The notes below the pieces were generated by a model, which ran no database searches, was not told the DNA's origin, and saw only the letters and a program-made list of their open reading frames with translations. Made by a program: the position numbers and the translations under genes. Of a stretch of DNA of 28,183 nucleotides, positions 6,990 to 14,781 are shown in pieces (position 1 is the stretch's first letter; every line of letters starts with the position of its first letter). Source of the stretch: Atopobium sp. (GTDB taxonomy: Bacteria; Actinomycetota; Coriobacteriia; Coriobacteriales; Atopobiaceae); NCBI GenBank assembly GCA_015259035.1, contig JABZHC010000009.1, forward strand, positions 1 through 28,183. The letters are read 5' to 3'.

Positions 6990-9461
6990 ATGAAAAGGCT
7001 TTCACGTTGGAGCGTGGCGATTGTTGCTACTTTTGTATTAGCACTCTCGCTCGTTGGAGGATTTGCAAAGCAAGCGCTTGCAGACACCACCCCTGTTACC
7101 TCAGAGGCTGAGCTGCTGGCTGCTATTGCTGCTGCTCCAGCAGATGGTTCACAGTCTATCGTTCAGGTGAACGCAGACTTTACCATTACTGCTCCAGTCC
7201 AGGTTCCTGCTAATAAGAACATTAGATTGACGGGTAGTGGAACTATTACTAGTGCCATGACCGGCTCTAATCATTTCTATATGTTCAAGATTGCTTCTGG
7301 CGGTGCAGTTACTCTTGATGGTGCCACCATTGACGGTAACAACACTGCATTTGCTGTTGAGAACCGTGGTAGCTTTACTTTGCTTCGTGGCGTTATTAAA
7401 AACGGTAAGGCAAAACCTTATCCTGGAAATAACGGCGTAGTTCTTACTACTGGCGCTGGTGCAAAATTTGTTATGGCCGGCGGCACCATTCAGGACAGCA
7501 CGGTTGATAACGCTCTTGGTGGTGCGGTTACTGTTGCAAATGGTGCAACAGGTGAGCTCCGTGACGGTACTATTCAGAACACCACTCTTACCAATCAGTA
7601 CTCTGGTAGCGTTTTGGTAAAAAATGCTGATTTCACTATGACTGGCGGAACCATCACTGGTGGCAATGCTTCTACCATTAATTCCTCTGGTGGTCTGATG
7701 CTCTATGCTTTGGATCCTAATGGTGAGACAACAACAGCCACTATGGGTGGTGGATATATCACTAATAACAAGTCTGTTGACGGTGCGGGCGTCTATGTGT
7801 ATGCAGGTAATGTTTACTATGGCGACTCTAAGTCAAAGGCAGACTTTACCTTCAACGGCGGCTCTATTACTAATAATGTTGCTTCTGAGTCTGGTGGCGG
7901 TATCTATGTAGCCTGGAACGGCAACGTTGTAATGAACAACGGCATCATCAAGAACAATACTGCTGGCATTGCTGGTGGCGGTGTAGCTACGTATGACCAG
8001 TTTGTAGGCGTTGCTGGTAATCGTAAGATGCCATATTCAAATGCTGCTGCACCATGGAATAACTGGCCAAATATCTACCGTGCTGGCTTCACCATGAACG
8101 GTGGTTCTATTGACGGAAACAAGGCCACCAGTAATGACACCAACCAGCTTGGTGATAAGGGTGTTGGTGCTGGTATTTATATTGCATCTGCTAATGCAAC
8201 TCTTAATGCTGGCGAAATTATCAATAACACAGCAAATGATCAGGGTGGCGCAGTTTACGTTGCTTCTGTTCCTTATGTCCTTCATATCAATAACGCACTT
8301 ATTAAGGACAACACTGCAACAGTTATTGGTGGCGGCGCATGGTTCTGTCCAACTGGTGATGCAGAGTTCCATTCTAAGAACGGTGTAGCTTTCTTCAATA
8401 ACACCGCAAATGGTGCCGCCGATGAGATTGCTACTGTTCGCGGCGCAGGTTATAGCGGCGGTGCAACTATTTCTGATTACATGCTTGGTGGTGCTTCTGC
8501 TCACTGGACAAAGGACGGTGCTGTTACTATCAACCTTCCTTCCATCGTTGGTGATGCAGATCCAGCTGCTGCACGTCACACCACTGAAGAGGTAAGCAAT
8601 ATCGTCAACAATACCGATATGCTCGCACTTGAATCCAACCCACGCCACGAGTCAATTAATGCTGCACAGAATAAGGCTAAGTTGCTCATTTATGGCAACA
8701 CTGCACAGCGTGGTGGCGGTATTGGTTCCAACGGTACCGTTATTACCGGTGAAGAGGGCACTCAGGATGTAACTGTTAAGAAGGTTTGGGATACTTCTGC
8801 AAATCCAGACGCAGTTATTCCAGAGAAGCTCACTGTTTACCTTGTTGCTGATGGTTATCGCGTTGACTCTGTTGAGCTTTCCGCAGCTAATAACTGGGAG
8901 CACACCTTTACTGGACTTCCAGATAACGTTACTCTGACCTTCCAGGAGTCCACACCAAATGGTTGGACTGCTCAGACTCCTGAGGTTAACGGCAATGTTA
9001 CAACTCTTACTAACAAGGCTGACGCTCCAGTGACTCGCGATGTCCCAGTCACCAAGGTTTGGAACGGTACAAAGAAGGATTCTGTAACCGTTCACCTGCT
9101 TGCTGATGGTGTTGACACTGGTCAGACCCTTGTCCTTTCTGAGGCAAACAATTGGACCGGTTCATTTGTTGGTGTAAATCTTTACGCAGCAGATAATCAC
9201 GTCATTGCTTACACCGTTTCTGAGGATGCTATTGAGGGTTACACTTCTGAGATAACTGGTGATATGGCCAATGGCTTTACTATTACAAACACCGAGACTC
9301 CAGTTACCCCAACCCCAACTCCAGAGAAGCCTGGTAAGAAGCGTAAGCACCGCACGCCTGATACTGGTGACGCAAGCGTAGTAGCTATGGTTGCGTTTGC
9401 AACGGTCGGCGCTGGCTTTGTTGGTGTTGGAGCATATGCTCGCACTCGTAAAGAGCAGTAA
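6990..9461 (+). CDS. Cell-wall-anchored surface protein: beta-helix plus two Cna-B domains, TPDTG sorting signal
   Basis: An 823-residue exported protein. The start at 6990 was chosen because it has AAGGAG 7 nt upstream and opens a classic signal peptide (MKRLSRWSVAIVATFVLAL, cleavage after ALA near residue 31); the open frame extends 17 codons further back without support. Residues about 60-590 hold many short motifs of the type GGTI, NNTA and GGGIYV, typical of a right-handed parallel beta-helix of adhesins and carbohydrate-active proteins. Two Cna-B domains follow (VTVKKVWD near 592, VPVTKVWN near 685), with the Lys, Glu and Asn needed for internal isopeptide bonds. The C-terminus has a Pro/Thr-rich wall spacer, the sorting motif TPDTGD, a hydrophobic helix and a basic tail (RTRKEQ). 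It probably works as an adhesin; the ligand is unknown. Confidence 0.9.
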   Translation: MKRLSRWSVAIVATFVLALSLVGGFAKQALADTTPVTSEAELLAAIAAAPADGSQSIVQVNADFTITAPVQVPANKNIRLTGSGTITSAMTGSNHFYMFKIASGGAVTLDGATIDGNNTAFAVENRGSFTLLRGVIKNGKAKPYPGNNGVVLTTGAGAKFVMAGGTIQDSTVDNALGGAVTVANGATGELRDGTIQNTTLTNQYSGSVLVKNADFTMTGGTITGGNASTINSSGGLMLYALDPNGETTTATMGGGYITNNKSVDGAGVYVYAGNVYYGDSKSKADFTFNGGSITNNVASESGGGIYVAWNGNVVMNNGIIKNNTAGIAGGGVATYDQFVGVAGNRKMPYSNAAAPWNNWPNIYRAGFTMNGGSIDGNKATSNDTNQLGDKGVGAGIYIASANATLNAGEIINNTANDQGGAVYVASVPYVLHINNALIKDNTATVIGGGAWFCPTGDAEFHSKNGVAFFNNTANGAADEIATVRGAGYSGGATISDYMLGGASAHWTKDGAVTINLPSIVGDADPAAARHTTEEVSNIVNNTDMLALESNPRHESINAAQNKAKLLIYGNTAQRGGGIGSNGTVITGEEGTQDVTVKKVWDTSANPDAVIPEKLTVYLVADGYRVDSVELSAANNWEHTFTGLPDNVTLTFQESTPNGWTAQTPEVNGNVTTLTNKADAPVTRDVPVTKVWNGTKKDSVTVHLLADGVDTGQTLVLSEANNWTGSFVGVNLYAADNHVIAYTVSEDAIEGYTSEITGDMANGFTITNTETPVTPTPTPEKPGKKRKHRTPDTGDASVVAMVAFATVGAGFVGVGAYARTRKEQ

Positions 9462-9486
9462 GCAACACACATATACTTAGTATGCA

Positions 9487-9520
9487 GATCCCCCGCTTTT
9501 ATAAAAAGCGGGGGATCTTT
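9487..9520 (+). terminator. Terminator after the surface-protein gene
   Basis: A perfect 14-bp stem (GATCCCCCGCTTTT and its complement) with a 3-nt ATA loop is followed by TTT. The stem is very stable, though the T-run is short. It lies 25 nt after the stop codon. Confidence 0.85.
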
Positions 9521-9597
9521 GTCAGAAGGACGATTCCTTGTTTTAACTGGAGATGTTTACGTTCGCCGAATTTGCCAACCGTTTAACCAATAAGAGT

Positions 9598-9629
9598 GTT
9601 CTTCTCGCCAGGAGAAGTTAGAGAAGAAC
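9598..9629 (+). repeat. Overlapping inverted repeats built on CTTCTC/GAGAAG
   Basis: GTTCTTCTC (9598-9606) can pair with GAGAAGAAC (9621-9629) or, in part, with the nearer GAGAAG (9612-9617). The two hairpins are mutually exclusive. They lie in the leader of the kinase-like gene, about 58 nt before its start. The segment includes one copy of the TTCTCGCC octamer. Whether it is regulatory is unknown. Confidence 0.4.
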
Positions 9630-9686
9630 GACAATACTACTAGGTGGATAGTGAGTATCTGCATGAGTACCTTATTGGAGGTTGTT

Positions 9687-10451
9687 ATGGAGCTCAAAGC
9701 TGATAAAAAGGTAATTGTCGAGCGTAATAACAAGGTTGTGTATGACAACGGAGACACAGTCGTTAAGGTGTTCAGCGGAAGCAAACCTTCTGCTGATATT
9801 ATGAATGAGGCTTTAAACCTTACTCGTGCTGAACAGGCCGGCATCAACGTTCCTTCTCTTGTAGAGATTAGTAAAGTTGGTAATTGCTGGGCTGTTTCAA
9901 CCAGAAAAGTTGAAGGTAAAACAATTAGGCAGCTTATTGAGGAGTATCCAGAAAAAGAGGACGAGTATCTCAATAAGTTTGTCAATATTGAGCTGGCTAT
10001 TCACGCTCATAAGGCACCACTTCTTACTCGTCAAAAAGACAAATTCACCCGAATGATTAACAGTATTCCAGACATTCTTGATGAGGCTACAAGGTATGAG
10101 CTTTTGCTCAAGCTTGATGGTATGAAGCCTCATACTAAGGTCTGTCATGGTGACTTTGTTCCTTCCAACGTTATTCTCGCCGAGGATGGCGCTCCTGTAA
10201 TTCTTGACTGGGCTCATGCAACACAGGGCAATGGTGCAGCAGACTGTGCTACAACTTACCTGCACCTGCTTCTTCATGGTGATGAGGAACTTGCCGAGAA
10301 ATACATCAATCTTTATTGCACCAAGCAGGGATGCACTCGTCAGTATGTAAACGAATGGCTTGGCATTGTTGCTGCAGCAGAGCTTGCGCGCGGTCGTGTA
10401 AAAGAAACAGAGTTCCTGCTTAAGTGGGTAAATGTTTTTGATGCAATGTAG
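9687..10451 (+). CDS. APH/choline-kinase-fold phosphotransferase
   Basis: A 254-residue soluble kinase of the aminoglycoside phosphotransferase fold. The ATP-lobe Lys is in DTVVKVF near residue 27. The catalytic loop is HGDFVPSN near 152, with Asp as base and Asn as metal ligand. The metal-binding Asp is in ILDWAHA, replacing the DFG of protein kinases. The start at 9687 has TTGGAGG at 6-nt spacing; an upstream in-frame ATG 12 codons earlier has no ribosome site. The substrate cannot be told. The protein is too short and generic to be called a resistance enzyme; it looks like the uncharacterised TIGR02172-type phosphotransferases seen in gut and oral anaerobes. It stands alone between terminators. 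Confidence 0.82.
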   Translation: MELKADKKVIVERNNKVVYDNGDTVVKVFSGSKPSADIMNEALNLTRAEQAGINVPSLVEISKVGNCWAVSTRKVEGKTIRQLIEEYPEKEDEYLNKFVNIELAIHAHKAPLLTRQKDKFTRMINSIPDILDEATRYELLLKLDGMKPHTKVCHGDFVPSNVILAEDGAPVILDWAHATQGNGAADCATTYLHLLLHGDEELAEKYINLYCTKQGCTRQYVNEWLGIVAAAELARGRVKETEFLLKWVNVFDAM

Positions 10452-10479
10452 TTGGTTACAAGAACTTTAAACTAACTGA

Positions 10480-10508
10480 GAAGAGCCTCGTCAGGGGCTC
10501 TTCTTTTA
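10480..10508 (+). terminator. Terminator after the phosphotransferase gene
   Basis: An 8-bp stem GAAGAGCC / GGCTCTTC with an 8-nt loop is followed by TTTTATT. It starts 29 nt after the stop codon. Confidence 0.85.
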
Positions 10509-10551
10509 TTACACTTCTAACTGCTCAATAAAGTAACGTGAGGAGTTAGCT

Positions 10552-11193
10552 ATGTATGATATTGATCCAAAACAGACCACCGTAAATTCAGAAAATAAGA
10601 AATCAAAGCTTGAGCGTATGAGTGCAGGTGAGTGGTGCGGTGGTGAAGCTGATGCAGAACAAAGCGCAGCTTTTTGGCGTGCTAAGGATCTTGCCTGGGA
10701 GTTCAATCAGACCCGTCCAAGTGATAAAGAAAAGTGCCGTCAGATTTTGACTGAACTTCTCGGTGAATTAGGAGAGGGAAGTGCAGCAGTTTCTCCTTTT
10801 CATGTTGACTATGGCTTTAACATCAAGATTGGCCCACATAGCTTTATTAACCACGGTGCATACCTAATGGATTGCGCGCCTATCACTTTTGGTGCTCATA
10901 GTTTTGTGGGACCTCAGTTTAAGGCATATACCGTTCAGCATCCTTTAGACGCCGAGGAGAGAAATGCTTGGTATGAGCGAGCATTGCCTATCACGGTGGG
11001 AGATAACTGCTGGTTTGGCGGAAATGTGACGGTGCTTCCCGGTGTAACTATTGGCAATAACTGCGTTATTGGTGCTAATAGCCTGGTTACTAAAGATATT
11101 CCAGATAATTCTCTTGCTGTTGGTTCTCCAGCAAAAGTTGTACGTCAAATTACTGAGGCGGATAAGCTGGGACTTAAGGAGCTTTTGGGTTAG
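10552..11193 (+). CDS. Maltose/galactoside-type sugar O-acetyltransferase (left-handed beta-helix)
   Basis: A 213-residue acetyl-CoA-dependent O-acetyltransferase of the LacA/Maa (NodL) group. The N-terminal Mac domain (MSAGEWCGGEADAEQSAAFWRAKDL, listed as its key residues W and R) precedes hexapeptide repeats from about residue 90 (FINHGAYLMDCAPITFG, ITVGDNCWFGGN, VTIGNNCVIGANSLVTKDI). The catalytic His is in VQHPLDAEERN. The C-terminus ends in GSPAKVVRQI. GAGGAG lies 8 nt before the ATG. It probably acetylates a mono- or disaccharide; the physiological substrate is unknown. It stands alone between the terminator at 10480 and the TPP-riboswitch operon. Confidence 0.93.
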   Translation: MYDIDPKQTTVNSENKKSKLERMSAGEWCGGEADAEQSAAFWRAKDLAWEFNQTRPSDKEKCRQILTELLGELGEGSAAVSPFHVDYGFNIKIGPHSFINHGAYLMDCAPITFGAHSFVGPQFKAYTVQHPLDAEERNAWYERALPITVGDNCWFGGNVTVLPGVTIGNNCVIGANSLVTKDIPDNSLAVGSPAKVVRQITEADKLGLKELLG

Positions 11194-11270
11194 TTTTGTT
11201 GGGTAGGAGCACGCGGCTTCGGGGTATAGGACTTTAAAGTGCACTGTTTCGGGTTTGTTTAACTATTTAT

Positions 11271-11298
11271 TTGATGTTAGAGGCGTCCGCGCTATAAT
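11271..11298 (+). promoter_or_regulatory. Sigma-70-type promoter of the thiXYZ operon
   Basis: TTGATG (11271-11276), a 16-nt spacer and a perfect TATAAT (11293-11298). Transcription would start near 11305, exactly at the beginning of the TPP aptamer, which supports the call. Confidence 0.8.
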
Positions 11299-11305
11299 AA
11301 TTCTA

Positions 11306-11394
11306 ACGGGGAGCTGGGAAATGGCCCGGCTGAGAGGCAACACCGTATGTTGCGACCCATTAACCTGATCTGGGTAATGCCAGCGTAGGGAGCC
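11306..11394 (+). promoter_or_regulatory. TPP riboswitch (THI element)
   Basis: The thi-box core is clearly present: GGGGAGC, GGCTGAGAGG, then ACCCATTAACCTGATCTGGG and TAATGCCAGCGTAGGGAG. The pyrimidine-sensing CTGAGA and the pyrophosphate-sensing CCTGATCTGGGTAATGCCAGCG are intact. Binding of thiamine pyrophosphate is expected to turn off the downstream transporter. No intrinsic terminator follows, so control is probably translational (see the hairpin at 11396-11429). Confidence 0.96.
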
Positions 11395-11395
11395 A

Positions 11396-11429
11396 ATGCC
11401 GTCCTTACGCACTACAAGAAGGAGGGCAT
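11396..11429 (+). promoter_or_regulatory. Shine-Dalgarno-masking hairpin of the TPP riboswitch
   Basis: ATGCCGTCCTT (11396-11406) pairs with AAGGAGGGCAT (11419-11429) over 11 positions with a single G-G mismatch and a 12-nt loop. The right arm contains the whole ribosome site AAGGAGGG and ends one base before the ATG of thiX. It is therefore a likely off-state expression platform. Confidence 0.65.
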
Positions 11430-12203
11430 ATGAAAAAGCTTTCTCAGTTTACACTGCAAGCCATATCCCTTACTTCTTTTCTTGTGCTTTGGCAGCTTGT
11501 TATTGTTGTGGGAATTATCCCAAATTACCTCGTGCCAACTCCTGTTCAGGTTGTATTTGCACTGGTCAAGGATTTTCAGCTTCTTATGACTCACACAGGG
11601 ATTACGCTGTTAGAATCCCTTGTTGGCCTGACCATAGGAGTTTTTATTGGCTTTGCGCTTGCGGTTCTTATGGACTTCTTCAAAACGCTAGACAAGCTGC
11701 TTTCTCCACTTGTAACTATTTCACAGACTATTCCTATTGTGACCATTGCGCCGCTTTTGGTGCTTTGGCTGGGCTATGGCCTCTTGCCAAAGATTGTTCT
11801 TGTGGCCATTTCAACGTTTTTCCCTATTACCGTAGCGCTGAACTCGGCATTTAAATCAATTGATCCCGACATGGTTGACTTGATGACCACCATGGGAGCT
11901 AGTCGGTGGCAGATTTTCTGGCACGTCAAGTTGGCTGCTGCTGCACCGCAGTTCTTCTCGGGACTCAAAATGAGCGTGACCTACGCTGTAATTGGCGCAG
12001 TAATTGCCGAGTGGCTGGGGGGCGACGCTGGCCTGGGCGTTTACATGACGCGCGTCAGAAAGGCGTTTGCGTACGACAGGATGTTTGCAGCAATCGTGGT
12101 GGTTTCTGCATTGTCGCTCGTGTTGATGAAGCTCGTAGAACTTGTCCAAAAACGTTCACTGCCTTGGGATACCTCTCAAGACAGTGGAGGATCTGCGCAC
12201 TAA
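11430..12203 (+). CDS. thiX: ABC transporter permease for a thiamine pyrimidine precursor (ThiX-like)
   Basis: A 257-residue inner-membrane permease of the SsuC/TauC (BPD) family. About six transmembrane segments are visible. The EAA-type cytoplasmic loop that contacts the ATPase is at about residues 150-178 (TTMGASRWQIFWHVKL, A-rich after it). The family also includes sulfonate and taurine permeases. The TPP riboswitch, the THI5-like binding protein and the ATPase in the same operon point to hydroxymethylpyrimidine or formylaminopyrimidine uptake for thiamine salvage. AAGGAGGG lies 3 nt before the ATG. Substrate assignment is by inference. Confidence 0.88.
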   Translation: MKKLSQFTLQAISLTSFLVLWQLVIVVGIIPNYLVPTPVQVVFALVKDFQLLMTHTGITLLESLVGLTIGVFIGFALAVLMDFFKTLDKLLSPLVTISQTIPIVTIAPLLVLWLGYGLLPKIVLVAISTFFPITVALNSAFKSIDPDMVDLMTTMGASRWQIFWHVKLAAAAPQFFSGLKMSVTYAVIGAVIAEWLGGDAGLGVYMTRVRKAFAYDRMFAAIVVVSALSLVLMKLVELVQKRSLPWDTSQDSGGSAH

Positions 12204-12237
12204 TCTTAACTGGTTCAAAGAAAGAAGTGATAACCGC

Positions 12238-13290
12238 ATGAACGCATCTGATTACAAGGGTTTGACAAGAAAAGGCTTTCTAGCTGCAATGGGTTTCTCG
12301 ACAGCTGGACTTTGCGCAGGTTGCTCACTTGAACAGCCGTCTGCTCCATCAAACGCAAACAAGGGTGCTGGGCAGAATTCCGGCGGTACCACAGAGATTA
12401 CGTTTGCGCTGGACTACACCCCAAACACCAACCACACCGGCATCTATGTAGCTCAGGAGAAAGGCTACTTTGACGAGGCTGGTCTCAAGGTAACCATTCA
12501 GCAGCCACCTGCTGACGGTGCGGACGCGCTGATTGGTGCGGGCGGCGCTCAGATGGGCGTTACCTACCAGGACTATATTGCTAACAGCCTCTCGTCTTCT
12601 AATCCGCTGCCGTATACCGCGGTGGCTGCTATCATTCAGCACAATCTTTCGGGCATTATGAGCCGTGAAGAGGATCACATTGTTCGTCCGCGAGACCTGA
12701 ATGACCGCACTTACGCTACGTGGAATCTCCCTGTTGAACAGGCTACTATCAGGTCTGTTATGGAATCTGACGGCGGAGATCCTTCAACGCTTAAGATGGT
12801 ACCTTACGAGGTAGACGACGAGGTATCTGGCTTAAAAGCAAAGATGTTTGATGCTGTTTGGGTGTATGAGCAGTGGGCTGTTCAAAATGCTCGTGTTCAG
12901 AACTTTGCGTACAACTATTTTGCCTTTGCAGCTATTGATCAAAACTTTGACTTTTACACACCAGTTATTGCGGTAAACGATGGTTTTGCAAAAGAGAATC
13001 CAGACGCTGTTAAGGCCTTCTTGAGCGCCGCAAGAAAGGGTTACGAGTTCTGTGTTTCTAACCCTGATGAGGCGGCAGAGATTCTGCTCAAAGCTGTTCC
13101 AGAACTTGACGCTGACCTGGTTAAAGCCTCTCAGAAGTTCTTGGCTGCTAAGTATATTGACGATGCCGAGAAGTGGGGCGTTATTGATTCGGCTCGTTGG
13201 CAGCGTTTCTATACCTGGCTCAATAACCAGCAGCTACTTGAGAATAAGATTGATCCATCCGCAGGATTTACTAGTGAGTACCTTGGATAA
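12238..13290 (+). CDS. thiY: ABC transporter substrate-binding lipoprotein, NMT1/THI5-like (ThiY-like)
   Basis: A 350-residue extracytoplasmic binding protein. The start at 12238 precedes a short signal (LTRKGFLAAMGFSTAGLCAG) with a lipobox ending AGC, so Cys 29 is the likely lipid anchor; a longer open frame upstream overlaps thiX and lacks support. The mature protein begins with a linker rich in Ser, Asn and Gly. The NMT1/THI5 domain follows (FALDYTPNTNHTGIYVAQEKG, with the DYTPNTNH block typical of pyrimidine-binding ThiY/THI5 proteins). Later blocks are DLNDRTYATWNLP and FDAVWVYEQWA. It delivers a thiamine pyrimidine precursor to ThiX. It lies 34 nt after thiX, and the ATPase start overlaps its end. 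Confidence 0.9.
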   Translation: MNASDYKGLTRKGFLAAMGFSTAGLCAGCSLEQPSAPSNANKGAGQNSGGTTEITFALDYTPNTNHTGIYVAQEKGYFDEAGLKVTIQQPPADGADALIGAGGAQMGVTYQDYIANSLSSSNPLPYTAVAAIIQHNLSGIMSREEDHIVRPRDLNDRTYATWNLPVEQATIRSVMESDGGDPSTLKMVPYEVDDEVSGLKAKMFDAVWVYEQWAVQNARVQNFAYNYFAFAAIDQNFDFYTPVIAVNDGFAKENPDAVKAFLSAARKGYEFCVSNPDEAAEILLKAVPELDADLVKASQKFLAAKYIDDAEKWGVIDSARWQRFYTWLNNQQLLENKIDPSAGFTSEYLG

Positions 13291-14179
13291 GCAAACTACC
13301 GACATAACAGAGAGTGCAACCGTAGAAGCTCCTGGCGAGAAGGACCTTGTTGCTGCAGCTGCATGCGAGCCGCAACAGACTGCTCCGGCGCTTGAAGCAC
13401 GCAGCCTTACGCTAGTCTGGGGAAATGGCCAGGTAGTTGCTAAGGACATCTCAATTGAGCTGCAGCCGGGCACTATCACCTGCCTGGTTGGTCGTTCAGG
13501 CTGCGGCAAGACAACGTTGCTCCACGCACTTGCGGGGCTTTTACAGCCGCAAGAGGGCAAGGTGCTGCTGCATGGCTCTGACGTTACGGGTCATCCAGGC
13601 CACATTGGCTACATGCTCCAGAAAGATTTGCTCATTCCAAGCAAGCGTATCATCGACAACGTAGCGCTTCCGCTTGAGCTGAAGGGTGTCTCGCGCGCTG
13701 AGGCGCGCGCACGGGCCCAGGAGATGCTGGAACGCGGTCGACTTGAGCGCGTGGCGCAAAGCTGGCCTCACGAGCTCTCAGGCGGTATGAGACAGCGTGT
13801 TGCGTTCCTGCGCACGGCACTCATTGGCTCAGACATTATGCTGCTGGACGAGCCCTTCTCGGCACTTGATGCCCTCACGCGGCGAGAAATGCGTGCGTGG
13901 CTCATGTCTTCCGTGAAGGAGTTTGGCCTCTCGGTACTGGTGATCACGCACGATGTTGATGAGGCGGTTGCCATGGCTTCTCGCATTTACGTAATGGCGG
14001 GAAGCCCCGCGCAGGGCGTGGTAACCAAGATTGTGGGCGTTGTTGAGCCGCAGGACTGCGCCGATGCGGAGGAGGCAGACTCTGGCAAAGGCGCTGGTCA
14101 AGCTACTGACCTGGCATCGTTTGACTTGAGCGCAGCATTTTTGGCTGCCAAGCGAGAAGTGCTTTCATTGCTGGGATAG
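13274..14179 (+). CDS. thiZ: ABC transporter ATP-binding protein (ThiZ-like)
   Basis: The ATPase subunit of the riboswitch-controlled transporter, about 301 residues. Walker A is GRSGCGKTT, the Q-loop MLQKD, the signature LSGGMRQR, Walker B IMLLDEPFSALD and the switch His in VITHDVDEA. The chosen start is the GTG at 13274, overlapping thiY by 17 nt; a TTG at 13283 is an alternative. The frame stays open upstream, but there it only shadows thiY. An N-terminal acidic/Ala-rich stretch of about 40 residues and a C-terminal extension of about 60 residues (ending LAAKREVLSLLG) go beyond the minimal SsuB/TauB-like domain. Confidence 0.88.
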   Translation: MSTLDKQTTDITESATVEAPGEKDLVAAAACEPQQTAPALEARSLTLVWGNGQVVAKDISIELQPGTITCLVGRSGCGKTTLLHALAGLLQPQEGKVLLHGSDVTGHPGHIGYMLQKDLLIPSKRIIDNVALPLELKGVSRAEARARAQEMLERGRLERVAQSWPHELSGGMRQRVAFLRTALIGSDIMLLDEPFSALDALTRREMRAWLMSSVKEFGLSVLVITHDVDEAVAMASRIYVMAGSPAQGVVTKIVGVVEPQDCADAEEADSGKGAGQATDLASFDLSAAFLAAKREVLSLLG

Positions 14180-14198
14180 TTGTCCTTTACGTGCGCTG

Positions 14199-14244
14199 TG
14201 AACTGCCTCCCATTTCTTAGACACGAGAAATAGGAGGCAGTTCA
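14199..14244 (+). repeat. 46-bp hairpin, copy 1 of an inverted pair
   Basis: A 19-bp stem (TGAACTGCCTCCCATTTCT with its near-complement, one C-A mismatch) and an 8-nt loop. It lies 20 nt after the thiZ stop. The whole unit recurs in inverted orientation at 14615-14660 with a single base change, so the two copies bracket a 370-bp non-coding segment. No T-run follows, so it is not a standard terminator. Confidence 0.85.
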
Positions 14245-14482
14245 TATGCAGGTGATTATGATTCTGCAGCGTGTTAGCGTCGGCTTTTAGACCTGGCGCA
14301 CAAAATAGCGCAACTTTGGTAGGTTCTGCTGAAGAATCGACATGTTCTTAATCAAGATAGCCAGGCTGCTAGGCGGTCGCACTACCTGATATGCATCTCT
14401 ATGCATAAACTTCATGTAATATGCTGAATAATGAATAGAGAAATATAAGAAATTTAACTATCGATAAATTCTGTATCTACGG

Positions 14483-14613
14483 AACACACCTAAGTCAGAT
14501 AATCTGCTCAGATGCGGGCATTTTACACACCTAATGAAGATAATCTGCACGTTTGAGGTATTTTCAGCGTAATGTATACGTCTTTTTGACAGATTATCTG
14601 ACTTAGGTGTGTT
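14483..14613 (+). repeat. Three-copy degenerate repeat with 24-bp inverted ends
   Basis: AACACACCTAAGTCAGATAA (start of the 24-bp left end, 14483-14506) is repeated exactly, in inverse orientation, at 14590-14613. A second, diverged direct copy starts at 14525, 41 bp after the first (ACACACCTAATGAAGATAATC). Each copy contains a near-palindrome CAGATAATCTG. The 600 bp between thiZ and the M18 peptidase hold no credible gene, only these repeats, the two 46-bp hairpins and a terminator; 14247-14480 shows nothing recognisable. Confidence 0.85.
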
Positions 14614-14614
14614 T

Positions 14615-14660
14615 TGAACTGCCTCCCATTTCTCGTGTCTAAGAAATGGGAGGCAGTTCA
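14615..14660 (-). repeat. 46-bp hairpin, copy 2 (inverted)
   Basis: A perfect 19-bp stem with an 8-nt loop CGTGTCTA, the reverse complement of copy 1 at 14199-14244 except for one base that here completes the pairing. It begins 1 nt after the inverted end at 14613. Confidence 0.85.
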
Positions 14661-14702
14661 CTGCGGGCTGGATGGGTTTCTCGCCTTTGATTTGATACAG
14701 AA

Positions 14703-14733
14703 AAAGACGTGAGAGTTTGTCTCTCACGTCTTT
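14703..14733 (-). terminator. Terminator of the M18 aminopeptidase gene (possibly bidirectional)
   Basis: A perfect 13-bp stem AAAGACGTGAGAG / CTCTCACGTCTTT with a 5-nt loop. Read on the minus strand it is followed by a run of T, fitting an end for the minus-strand peptidase whose stop is at 14782. On the plus strand a shorter T-rich tail follows, so it may also stop thiXYZ transcripts. Confidence 0.88.
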
Positions 14734-14781
14734 CTTGTTAGCTTGATTTGCGTGCACGTAAAACCTATTTGTGTAGCTTAA

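Noticed and set aside
9687..10451. Aminoglycoside resistance gene
   Set aside because: Only the general kinase fold is shared; no subfamily motif or mobile context supports resistance.
11430..14179. Taurine/alkanesulfonate (Tau/Ssu) transporter
   Set aside because: The permease and ATPase belong to that superfamily, but the TPP riboswitch and the THI5-like binding protein favour a thiamine precursor.
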